The notes: generated by a model from the letters alone, not told the origin. A stretch of 5,720 nucleotides of DNA from Thermoleophilia bacterium (GCA_014534295.1 JACVRU010000114.1:1-5720); one strand, 5' to 3'; positions 1 to 4,842 are shown, numbered from the stretch's first letter. Made by a program: numbers and translations.

Positions 1-270
1 GCGGCGGGCTACGTGACGGGCCTCAGCGCAGTCCGCATCGGGCTGGCCGCGCTCCACCTGGGAGCCGGGCGGAGAACGAAGGACGACGAGATCGATCATG
101 CCGTCGGGATCGTCTGCCGTGCGAAGCGCGGCGACCGCGTCGGGGCCGGCGACGTGCTCGCCGAGGTCCACGCGGGCGGGGACGTCCCGGTGGACGAGGT
201 GCTCGCCGCCTACGAGCTCGGGGACGAGCCCCCGCGGCCGCGCCCGATCGTGCTCGAGACGCTTGCCTGA
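1..270 (+). CDS. Pyrimidine-nucleoside (thymidine) phosphorylase, C-terminal end (5' partial)
   Basis: The reading frame is open from the first base to TGA at 268-270 and gives the last 89 residues of a protein that begins outside the window; the GTG at 13 is an internal valine. The segment GLAALHLGAGRRTKDDEID, followed by AVG, GDRVGAGDVLAEVHA and a short tail, matches the C-terminal alpha/beta domain of pyrimidine-nucleoside and thymidine phosphorylases. By family knowledge these cleave thymidine, and in some members uridine, with phosphate to give the free base and (deoxy)ribose-1-phosphate in cytosolic salvage. The catalytic N-terminal part is not visible, so deoA-type (thymidine only) and pdp-type (broad) cannot be told apart and no symbol is given. 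Its end overlaps the mutM start by 8 bases, suggesting co-translation. Confidence 0.85.
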   Translation, partial: AAGYVTGLSAVRIGLAALHLGAGRRTKDDEIDHAVGIVCRAKRGDRVGAGDVLAEVHAGGDVPVDEVLAAYELGDEPPRPRPIVLETLA

Positions 271-1057
271 GCTGCCCGAGGTCGAGACCATCCGTGGGGC
301 GCTCGAGCCGCTGCTCGTCGGCCGCCGGATCGAGCGGGCCGAGATTGCGGACGAGCGACTGACGCGGCCCGAGCCCCCCGAGGCCGTGGCCCAGGCTCTT
401 GCCGGCGAGCGCGTCGAGGCGCTGGAGCGGCGCGGGAAGTACCTCCTCTTCCGGCTCGGGAGCGGCCGCGTGCTGCTCGTGCACCTGCGGATGACTGGCT
501 CGTTTCGCTCCGCGGACGATCTCCACCGCCGCGCGGTGCTCGAGCTCGACGACGGGACGAGCGTGACCTACCGGGACGTCCGCCGCTTCGGCACCTGGCT
601 GCTCCTCGACGCCGAGGACGTGGAGCCGTACCTCGCGGCCCGGCTCGGCGAGGAGCCGCTCGAGCGGCGCTTCACGCTCGACCGCCTGGCGGGCCGCCGG
701 GCGCCGGTCAAGGCGGCGATCCTCGACCAGCGCACGGTGGCGGGCCTCGGGAACATCTACGCCGACGAGGCGCTCTGGCGCGCCCGCGTCCATCCGCTCA
801 GACCTGCGGGATCGCTGGACGACGACGAGCTGAGGCGGCTGCGGCGCGGCATCCGCGACGCGCTCCGCGCCGGGATCGCGCGACAGGGCTCGACGCTCAG
901 CGACTACGCGGCCCCCGACGGCTCGCCGGGAAGGATGCAGCGGGAGTTCCGGGTCTACGGCCGCGCGGGCGAGCCCTGCGACCGCTGCGGCACGCCGATC
1001 GCGAAGACAAGGGTCGGCGGGCGCGGCACCTGGTTCTGCCCCGGCTGCCAGCGGTAG
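263..1057 (+). CDS. mutM: Formamidopyrimidine-DNA glycosylase (8-oxoguanine DNA glycosylase)
   Basis: This is a complete bifunctional base-excision-repair glycosylase/AP lyase that removes 8-oxoguanine and Fapy lesions. The start is set by function: the enzyme needs proline right after the initiator Met, and only TTG at 263-265 gives (M)PELPEVETIR, with catalytic Pro1 and Glu2. Other landmarks in processed numbering are the GK motif lysine (K58), HLRMTG with Met76, DVRRFG with Arg106 and Phe108 (matching the Met/Arg/Phe void-filling triad), the helix-two-turn-helix segment VAGLGNIYADE (Asn163), and a C-terminal zinc finger with spacing CxxC-x16-CxxC. The length of 264 residues is normal. The TTG lies inside the end of the phosphorylase gene with only a weak GAG-like ribosome site, so expression is probably coupled to it. 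The zinc finger and QREFRVYGR loop favour MutM over Nei. Confidence 0.96.
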   Translation: MPELPEVETIRGALEPLLVGRRIERAEIADERLTRPEPPEAVAQALAGERVEALERRGKYLLFRLGSGRVLLVHLRMTGSFRSADDLHRRAVLELDDGTSVTYRDVRRFGTWLLLDAEDVEPYLAARLGEEPLERRFTLDRLAGRRAPVKAAILDQRTVAGLGNIYADEALWRARVHPLRPAGSLDDDELRRLRRGIRDALRAGIARQGSTLSDYAAPDGSPGRMQREFRVYGRAGEPCDRCGTPIAKTRVGGRGTWFCPGCQR

Positions 1058-1060
1058 GCT
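1055..1060 (+). promoter_or_regulatory. Probable -10 element (TAGGCT) for a leaderless SnoaL-like mRNA
   Basis: TAGGCT fits the TANNNT -10 pattern and ends 7 bases before the ATG at 1068, so transcription would start at or one base before the start codon. Its first three bases are the mutM TAG stop. No convincing -35 or Shine-Dalgarno site is seen, although GGTAGG just upstream could be a weak ribosome site instead. The spacing is seen; leaderless initiation is inferred. Confidence 0.45.
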
Positions 1061-1067
1061 TTCGCCC

Positions 1068-1478
1068 ATGGACGATCCGCGCGAGGTGCTGAGGCGGCAG
1101 GAGCGCGCCCTCAACGCCCACGACGTCGACGCGCTCGCCGACTGCTTCCACGAGAACCTTCTCAGCGAGAACTTCGTCCACCCGTCGCAGACGTTCACGG
1201 GACGCGACCAGGTCAAGCGCAACTGGGCGCAGATGATCGGGGACGTGCCCGACCTCCGAGCGCAGCTGCTCGGGACGGCGACCGACGGCGACACGGTCTG
1301 GGGCGAGTGGCGGATCTACGGGACCCGCCGGGACGGCGAGCTGCTCGACCTGCGCGGGGTCGTCATCTCCAAGGTCGAGGACGGGCGTGTCCGCTCCAGC
1401 CGCCGCTACCTGGCGCCGCTCGATCCCGGGCTCGAGACCGTCGACGACTTCTTCCGCAGGATGGTCGAGCCGCGCTAG
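1068..1478 (+). CDS. SnoaL-like / NTF2-fold small protein
   Basis: This is a 136-residue cytosolic protein with no signal peptide or membrane segment. It shows the cone-shaped NTF2-like fold pattern: an N-terminal helix with LNAHDVDALADCFHENL, a conserved-type segment FVHPSQTFTGRDQV (residues about 36-49), then beta strands DTVWGEWRIYGTRRDG and LRGVVISKVEDGRVRSSRRYL. That arrangement is typical of SnoaL-like polyketide-cyclase or ketosteroid-isomerase relatives, a superfamily whose members range from enzymes to binding proteins, so the substrate cannot be deduced. The last 20 or so residues, with FFRRM, form a polar tail. The start is the ATG 10 bases after the mutM stop, supported by the adjacent -10-like hexamer. 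Its TAG stop shares CTAG with the converging glutaredoxin stop. The fold assignment is fairly safe; the function is unknown. Confidence 0.8.
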   Translation: MDDPREVLRRQERALNAHDVDALADCFHENLLSENFVHPSQTFTGRDQVKRNWAQMIGDVPDLRAQLLGTATDGDTVWGEWRIYGTRRDGELLDLRGVVISKVEDGRVRSSRRYLAPLDPGLETVDDFFRRMVEPR

Positions 1479-1729
1479 ACGGCGAGCTTCGCCTCGAGCT
1501 CCCCGGTCTTCTCCAGCCGCCAGAGCTCGGTGTAGCCCCCGATCGGCTCGCCGTCGATGAAGATCTGCGGCACCGTCCAGCCGCCGGTCAGATCGTGCAG
1601 CCTGACGCGGAAGTCGGGGACCTCGTCGAGCAGCACCTCCTCGTAGTCGACTCGCTTCGCCTCGAGCAGCGCCTTCGCGCGCACGCAGTACCCGCACCAG
1701 CGGGTCGAGTAGAGGAGGATCCGCGCCAC
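1475..1729 (-). CDS. Glutaredoxin-like thiol-disulfide oxidoreductase (CGYC active site)
   Basis: This 84-residue protein is a bare thioredoxin fold of glutaredoxin length. Strand 1 (RILLYSTRW) leads into the active site Cys12-Gly-Tyr-Cys15. The cis-proline loop TVPQIFIDG places Pro54, and a GG pair follows at 64-65 in PIGGYTEL. By family knowledge such proteins reduce mixed disulfides with a low-molecular-weight thiol. The WCGYC motif is that of actinobacterial mycoredoxins, which use mycothiol, while the second half reads like GrxC-type glutaredoxins; the cofactor is therefore open. The start is GTG at 1727-1729, since no ATG lies nearby and no upstream in-frame start is close. It is divergent from recO and converges on the SnoaL-like gene, sharing its last four bases. 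NrdH is less likely because the GrxC-like PQIFIDG loop is present. Confidence 0.88.
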   Translation of the reverse strand: MARILLYSTRWCGYCVRAKALLEAKRVDYEEVLLDEVPDFRVRLHDLTGGWTVPQIFIDGEPIGGYTELWRLEKTGELEAKLAV

Positions 1730-1747
1730 AGCAGGGGAAACGGTACC

Positions 1748-1759
1748 CGGGACGTCCCG
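1748..1759. promoter_or_regulatory. Perfect 12-bp palindrome in the grx/recO divergent intergenic region
   Basis: CGGGACGTCCCG is a perfect palindrome and directly abuts GGTACC at 1742-1747. Both lie in the 62-bp space between the divergent glutaredoxin and recO starts. It sits about 20 bases upstream of the recO -10-like hexamer and just upstream of a TACCGT -10-like hexamer (minus strand, 1745-1740) ten bases before the glutaredoxin GTG. The position suits an operator for either gene. No regulator family is recognised, and chance palindromes are fairly common at this G+C content. Confidence 0.3.
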
Positions 1760-1779
1760 ATTCCACCCGCGCCCACTCG

Positions 1780-1785
1780 TACACT
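1780..1785 (+). promoter_or_regulatory. Probable -10 element (TACACT) for a leaderless recO mRNA
   Basis: TACACT is a good TANNNT -10 hexamer. Exactly six bases separate it from the ATG at 1792, which would place +1 on the A of the start codon. No Shine-Dalgarno sequence precedes the ATG and the -35 region is weak. The spacing is directly visible; transcription from it is inferred. Confidence 0.55.
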
Positions 1786-1791
1786 TGAGCC

Positions 1792-2547
1792 ATGGCCCGC
1801 CCGACCAAGACGCAGGCGGTCGTGCTGCGGTCGCTGCGCTTCGGCGAGGCCGACCGAGTGCTCCACCTGTACGCGCTCGACCGGGGCCGAATCGGCGCGA
1901 TCGCGAAGGGCGTCCGCAAGACGAAGTCGCGCTTCGGGGCGCGCCTCGAGCCGCTCTCGCACGTGGAGCTCGTGCTCCACCGCGGCAGCGGCGAGCTGCA
2001 CACCGTCACCGGCGTCGAGCTCGTTCGCTCGCACCACGAGACGCGGGAGGATCCGTACCGGCTCGGCGTCGCGCTCGTCGGTGCCGAGGCGATGCTGCGG
2101 CTGTTCGGGGAGCCGGAGGCGAACGCGCGGGCGTTCGAGGCGCTGACCCGCTTCCTGGACCTGACGGACGGGCTGGCGACGCGCGGTGGGCGCCGCCCCG
2201 CGCACGACCCGCTCGCGATCTCGTTCCAGCTGAAGCTCCTCTGGCTCTCCGGCTACCTCCCGCACCTCGAGAGCTGCGCGGACTGCGGCGAGACGGCGGG
2301 CCTGGTCGGCTACTCGCCCCAGGCCGGCGGCGCCGTCTGCCGGTCGTGCGCGAACGGGGCGCGGCGGCTGGGGCAAGCGACCTTCGCGGCGGTGGAGGGG
2401 CTGCTGCGCCGCCCGCTCTCCGAGGCGGGTGACGTCGGCGTGGGCGAGCGGGAGGCGCGCGAGGCGCTCGGCCTCGTCACGGCGTCGTACGAGTTCCACG
2501 GCGGCTTCCGCCTGCGGACGCTCTCTCAACGGGGTCAGACCCCGTGA
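1792..2547 (+). CDS. recO: DNA repair protein RecO
   Basis: RecO is a recombination mediator that works with RecR to load RecA on SSB-coated single strands and to anneal complementary strands. The 251-residue length is typical. The N-terminal OB-fold (about residues 1-80) shows the hallmark run RFGEADRVLHLYALDRGRI, then AIAKGVRKTKSRFGARLEPL and a GSGELHTVTGVEL strand. The helical C-terminal domain carries a four-cysteine zinc site, C162-x2-C165 and C183-x2-C186, bracketing YSPQAGGAV, and ends with the family-typical YEFHGGFRLRTL. The ATG at 1792 is chosen because it gives the standard N-terminus and sits at leaderless distance from TACACT. The last residues (RGQTP) and the stop are written by a palindromic repeat that continues downstream, so the extreme C-terminus appears remodelled. 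It is transcribed alone and converges with the minus-strand cluster. Confidence 0.95.
   Translation: MARPTKTQAVVLRSLRFGEADRVLHLYALDRGRIGAIAKGVRKTKSRFGARLEPLSHVELVLHRGSGELHTVTGVELVRSHHETREDPYRLGVALVGAEAMLRLFGEPEANARAFEALTRFLDLTDGLATRGGRRPAHDPLAISFQLKLLWLSGYLPHLESCADCGETAGLVGYSPQAGGAVCRSCANGARRLGQATFAAVEGLLRRPLSEAGDVGVGEREAREALGLVTASYEFHGGFRLRTLSQRGQTP
2529..2545 (+). repeat. Palindrome copy A (ACGGGGTC-A-GACCCCGT), overlapping the recO stop
   Basis: Two perfect 8-base arms flank a single central A. The copy encodes the final Arg-Gly-Gln-Thr-Pro of RecO and the first base of its TGA. In RNA it would form a strong G+C stem, but no T-run follows, so it is not a standard intrinsic terminator. It may still act in transcript-end formation or mRNA protection. 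Confidence 0.8.
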
Positions 2548-2567
2548 CGGAGGTGTGACGGCCTACC

Positions 2568-2584
2568 GTGTCCGAAGGAGACAC
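2568..2584. repeat. Internal short inverted repeat GTGTC/GACAC
   Basis: GTGTC (2568-2572) and GACAC (2580-2584) are complementary arms around a loop that itself contains a TCC/GGA pairing option. The unit lies inside the composite repeat, so several small hairpins could form there. It is too short to mean much without other copies. Confidence 0.45.
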
Positions 2585-2652
2585 TCAGGCGCCCATACAG
2601 CGCGTTCTCCGTAAATACCGCCGCACATACGTCACAGTTTGGTGCGTGTTTC

Positions 2653-2676
2653 GTGACGGGGGTCTGACCCCGTCAC
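2653..2676 (-). repeat. Palindrome copy B, inverted relative to copy A, just past the minus-strand cluster
   Basis: The core GGGGTC-T-GACCCC (2659-2671) is the reverse complement of the copy A core. It is extended by GTGAC on the left and GTCAC on the right, with one unpaired G at 2658. It begins 16 bases beyond the stop of the last minus-strand gene (2693), so it mirrors copy A: each convergent gene ends against one palindrome. No T-run follows on either strand. Confidence 0.8.
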
Positions 2677-2692
2677 CAATGTTGTCGGCCGG

Positions 2693-3094
2693 CTAGCCGT
2701 CCTCACGGATGTCCTCGGCGACCTTGTCCTTGAACGGCTTCAGCCGCTCGAACAGCTCATCGGCGTTCACGAGCTCCTCGCCCTCGACGAGCAACGGGGC
2801 CGCCTCGACCGCCGTCTTCCACGCCACCTCGTGCACCTCCTGGCCCGCGTCGTCGTCGCCGTTGCCGCCCCCGAGCGGCTCGATGCGGTCGAGGTAGATG
2901 TTCCGAAAACCGTTCCGCTGCTGCTCGTGGAACTCGATCCGCGCGCGCCCGCCCTCGGCCTCGAGCGCGGAACGGGCGATCGCCTCCCTGAAGGTCGTGT
3001 ACTCGTTGCCCTCCGCGTCACGCATGACGTAGCGAACGTTGCCCGACTTCGTCTTGAACGCCTCCACCTTCTCGACCTGCACCTCGCGCTCCAC
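2693..3094 (-). CDS. Small protein of unknown function, beta-rich (OB-fold-like) N-terminal half
   Basis: I do not recognise this 133-residue protein. The N-terminal part (about residues 3-73) alternates strands and turns: VEKVEAFKTKSGNVRYVMRD, EGNEYTTFREAIARSALEAE, GRARIEFHEQQRNGFRNIYL, DRIEPL. A five-strand barrel with one helix between strands is suggested, with basic and aromatic residues (Lys14, Lys16, Arg21, Arg60, Phe63, Tyr67) that would suit nucleic-acid binding. A Gly/Asp linker (75-84) leads to an acidic helical tail (about 85-133) with no membrane segment. The start is GTG at 3092-3094, 29 bases after the upstream stop; GTG at 3080-3082 is an alternative. Coding potential is supported by clean length, a gap-free codon pattern and operon position. 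The OB-fold idea is an inference from pattern only. Confidence 0.75.
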   Translation of the reverse strand: MEREVQVEKVEAFKTKSGNVRYVMRDAEGNEYTTFREAIARSALEAEGGRARIEFHEQQRNGFRNIYLDRIEPLGGGNGDDDAGQEVHEVAWKTAVEAAPLLVEGEELVNADELFERLKPFKDKVAEDIREDG

Positions 3095-3123
3095 GCGGCG
3101 GGGGATTCCCTGCTCAGACCCGC

Positions 3124-3807
3124 TTAATCATCGACCCGCTCCACGAGTGGAGACCGTTCGAGCCACGCTCGGACGCGCCGATGCTCCTCGCCCGTCGCGT
3201 CGTCGGCAAGCTGGATCTCGAGCACGAGGGGGTCGTTCTGCGTCACCGAGACGACGGCGACCTGGTCGAGCGCGCGGTATGCCAGATCAGTCGTCTGCGG
3301 CTCGGGCGTGCCCGCCCGGACGTGGGCGACGAGATCGGGTTCGTCCTCCAGGATCAGCGCGATCACGGGCGTCAGCGCGAGCAACACCAAGACGAGGCCG
3401 AGGATTCCGTACGCGCCGATCCGCGCGACCCGCAGCGCCCTCGGAGACTCCAGCCCCGCCCCGGCCGCCAGCCCCGCCGCTCCGCCCGCCATCCAGGCGA
3501 GCAGGACCGGGAACCCGAAGGCGAAGAAGTATCCGCCCAGCAGGAGCGCGACCACGACCGTCCAGAGCAGGCCGGCCAGGGCGCCCAGGGCGGATGCGAC
3601 GGTCGCCGCGAGGCGCGGGTGAGTAAGCCGGCGTCCCGCTACGCCGGCCACGATCCCGAGGAAGAAGCCGAACGGGACGCTCCAGAAGAAGAAAGCGCCC
3701 AGGTCGTCGCCGCCCCAGCCCGTGATGACCGTGAGCACGATCGCCGCGAGCAAGGAGGCGGAGATCGTCGCGGCGAAGGCAAGCAACGCGTTCGCCCCGC
3801 GCTCCAT
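3124..3807 (-). CDS. Multi-pass membrane protein with C-terminal soluble domain, function unknown
   Basis: The 227-residue product has about five hydrophobic helices: roughly residues 7-29, 37-57, 66-90, 92-117 and 127-153. They are separated by short turns such as AGRRLTHPR and SPRALRVAR, whose positive charges suggest cytoplasmic sides. A soluble tail of about 70 residues follows, with a strand-like VAVVSVTQNDPLVLEIQL, a charged helix with GEEHRRVRAWLE, and the end SPLVERVDD. The helix-rich front lacks catalytic or transport motifs I can name. The tail's strand-helix-strand pattern vaguely recalls small alpha/beta domains of membrane regulators, which is only a resemblance. The ATG at 3805-3807 gives a natural short N-terminus before helix 1. 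It lies 18 bases after the esterase stop, and its TAA is 29 bases before the next gene, so all three probably share a transcript. Confidence 0.8.
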   Translation of the reverse strand: MERGANALLAFAATISASLLAAIVLTVITGWGGDDLGAFFFWSVPFGFFLGIVAGVAGRRLTHPRLAATVASALGALAGLLWTVVVALLLGGYFFAFGFPVLLAWMAGGAAGLAAGAGLESPRALRVARIGAYGILGLVLVLLALTPVIALILEDEPDLVAHVRAGTPEPQTTDLAYRALDQVAVVSVTQNDPLVLEIQLADDATGEEHRRVRAWLERSPLVERVDD

Positions 3808-3834
3808 GCCGGGTGGATTCCCGGCTCAGCCGGG
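3808..3834 (-). repeat. Two overlapping inverted repeats between esterase stop and membrane-protein start
   Basis: GCCGGG (3808-3813) and CCCGGC (3820-3825) form a perfect 6-base stem that exactly fills the 18-base gap before the ATG. The arm at 3820-3825 also pairs with the other side: CCCGGCT and AGCCGGG (3820-3834) make a 7-base palindrome around one base across the esterase stop. The two hairpins are mutually exclusive. No T-run follows, so termination is not indicated; modulation of translation is possible but unproven. Confidence 0.45.
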
Positions 3835-4842
3835 GGTCAACCTCTCAACGAGGTACCTGAGCGCGATCGGGTAGCGCCACGTGATGCCGCCGTGCTTGCC
3901 GTCGAAGAGCTCGAAGCGGACTTCCGTGACACCGATCCGCTCCAGCTCGCGGCGGAAGGCCTCGGCGCCGAGGTCGAGATAGAACTCGTCCGACGTGCCG
4001 GCGTCCACGTAGATCGCGCGCATGCCTCGCAGCGCGTCCGCGTGCCGCTCGACCATCCGGACCGGGTCCCACTCGAGCCAGCGCTCCCACACCTCCGGCA
4101 CGAGCCGCCCGGTGGAGTCGAACGGCAGCTCGCCCTCCGAGTACGCCATCGCCATGCCCCAGGTGTTGACGAGGACGTGGTCGCCGGGCTTCGAGACGAG
4201 CGGCCGCGAGCGGAAGTCCTCCCAGAACCGCTCGAACGAGCCCTCGTAGCGGTCGCGGAGCAGGCGGGCGGTCTCCGGGAAGTCCTTCGCGTAGCAGGCC
4301 TCGAAGAGCGCGTCGCCGGCGTGCGTCGCAAGCCCGCCGAACAGGTCGGGGCGCAGCATCGCCGTCACCATCGCCCCGTAGCCGCCCGAGGACTTTCCCT
4401 GGATCCCGCGGTGCGCCGGCTCCGCGAGCGTCCGGTAGCGCTCGTCGACCCACGGAACGAGCTCCTCGCAGAGGTACGTATGGTAGCGGCCGATCGCGGG
4501 CGCGTCGAGGAACTGCGAGCCGCCGAGCGACGTCCACGCGTCGACCCAGACCACGACGCACGGCGGCGCCTCCCCCGAGGCGAAGAGCTCGTCCGCCAAC
4601 TCGGGGTACGTCTGCGCCCCGAACGGCGCCCGGTTCCGCCACATGTCCAGCTGGCCGGTGTAGCCCTGGATCACGTAGACCGCGGGATACCGCCGCTCCC
4701 CGTCGGCCTCGTAGCCGGGTGGGACGTACACCCACAGGGGACGCTCGTGCGGATCCCCGAGCGGATTGTCGCGCAGGGCCTGCGAGTCCAAGACGTGCTC
4801 GTCGAACCGCCCGGCCGGCGGGTACGCCCACGGCGCGGTCAC
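3826..4842 (-). CDS. Esterase D-like alpha/beta hydrolase
   Basis: This is a 338-residue serine hydrolase of the putative-esterase family that includes esterase D/S-formylglutathione hydrolase, enterochelin esterase and antigen 85. The early strand-turn RPLWVYVPPGYEADGERRYPAVYVIQG is characteristic. The nucleophile elbow GKSSG puts Ser151 in the GxSxG position. A likely acid is Asp285 in AGTSDEF and the histidine is His317 in DGKHGG. No signal peptide is seen, so it is probably cytosolic, unlike mycolyltransferases. The large insertion after the nucleophile (about residues 175-260, rich in Trp, Phe and Arg) forms a lid-like region and hides specificity. The GTG start at 4840-4842 overlaps the glyQS TGA as GTGA, which strongly suggests translational coupling. 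The substrate is unknown; hydrolysis of an acyl or peptidyl ester is expected. Confidence 0.88.
   Translation of the reverse strand: MTAPWAYPPAGRFDEHVLDSQALRDNPLGDPHERPLWVYVPPGYEADGERRYPAVYVIQGYTGQLDMWRNRAPFGAQTYPELADELFASGEAPPCVVVWVDAWTSLGGSQFLDAPAIGRYHTYLCEELVPWVDERYRTLAEPAHRGIQGKSSGGYGAMVTAMLRPDLFGGLATHAGDALFEACYAKDFPETARLLRDRYEGSFERFWEDFRSRPLVSKPGDHVLVNTWGMAMAYSEGELPFDSTGRLVPEVWERWLEWDPVRMVERHADALRGMRAIYVDAGTSDEFYLDLGAEAFRRELERIGVTEVRFELFDGKHGGITWRYPIALRYLVERLTPG

Larger units (their letters stand above)
2529..2676. repeat. REP/MITE-like composite repeat element bounded by inverted GGGGTC(A/T)GACCCC palindromes
   Basis: This 148-bp segment fills nearly all of the space between the convergent recO and the minus-strand cluster. 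Its ends are two copies of one interrupted palindrome in opposite orientation (2529-2545 and 2653-2676). The interior holds another short inverted repeat (2568-2584) and repeated GTGACGG at 2544, 2555 and 2653, with the complement CCGTCAC at 2670. I counted 34 G+C in the 60 bases 2601-2660, clearly below the flanking genes. No transposase is encoded. Inverted palindromes around a structured spacer fit the general design of REP-type composite elements and short MITEs. Whether it recurs in the genome cannot be judged here. CAA occurs on both flanks (2527-2529 and 2677-2679) but is too short to be taken as a target duplication. Confidence 0.55.

Noticed and set aside
98..262. 55-residue N-terminal extension of MutM from the ATG at 98
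   Set aside because: It overlaps the phosphorylase coding region and would bury the essential N-terminal proline.
23..1294. 423-codon open frame on the minus strand opposite mutM and the SnoaL-like gene
   Set aside because: It is antisense to two well-supported genes, low-complexity and Arg/Ala/Pro-rich, as expected from shadow frames in high-G+C coding DNA.
1588..2529. 313-codon minus-strand frame opposite recO
   Set aside because: Antisense to recO and also overlapping the glutaredoxin in another frame; composition is shadow-like.
2527..2679. CAA on both flanks of the repeat element as a target-site duplication
   Set aside because: Three bases is too short to distinguish from chance with one copy.
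2568..2696. 42-codon open frame starting at GTG 2568 inside the repeat region (contains RKYRRTYVTVWCVF)
   Set aside because: It has a distant GGAGG (2549-2553) and no good start spacing, its end lies in palindrome copy B and over the next gene's stop, and no known small protein is recognised. It would become interesting only if kept open in other copies of the element.
2690..2699. 10-base palindrome CGGCTAGCCG across the stop of the unknown small protein
   Set aside because: It has no loop for an RNA hairpin and no T-run, so it is not a terminator; likely chance.
3627..3648. Perfect 8-base inverted repeat GCCGGCGT/ACGCCGGC with a 6-base loop
   Set aside because: It lies inside the membrane-protein coding region, encodes an ordinary Gly-Ala-Arg loop between helices 2 and 3, and is plausible by chance at this base composition.
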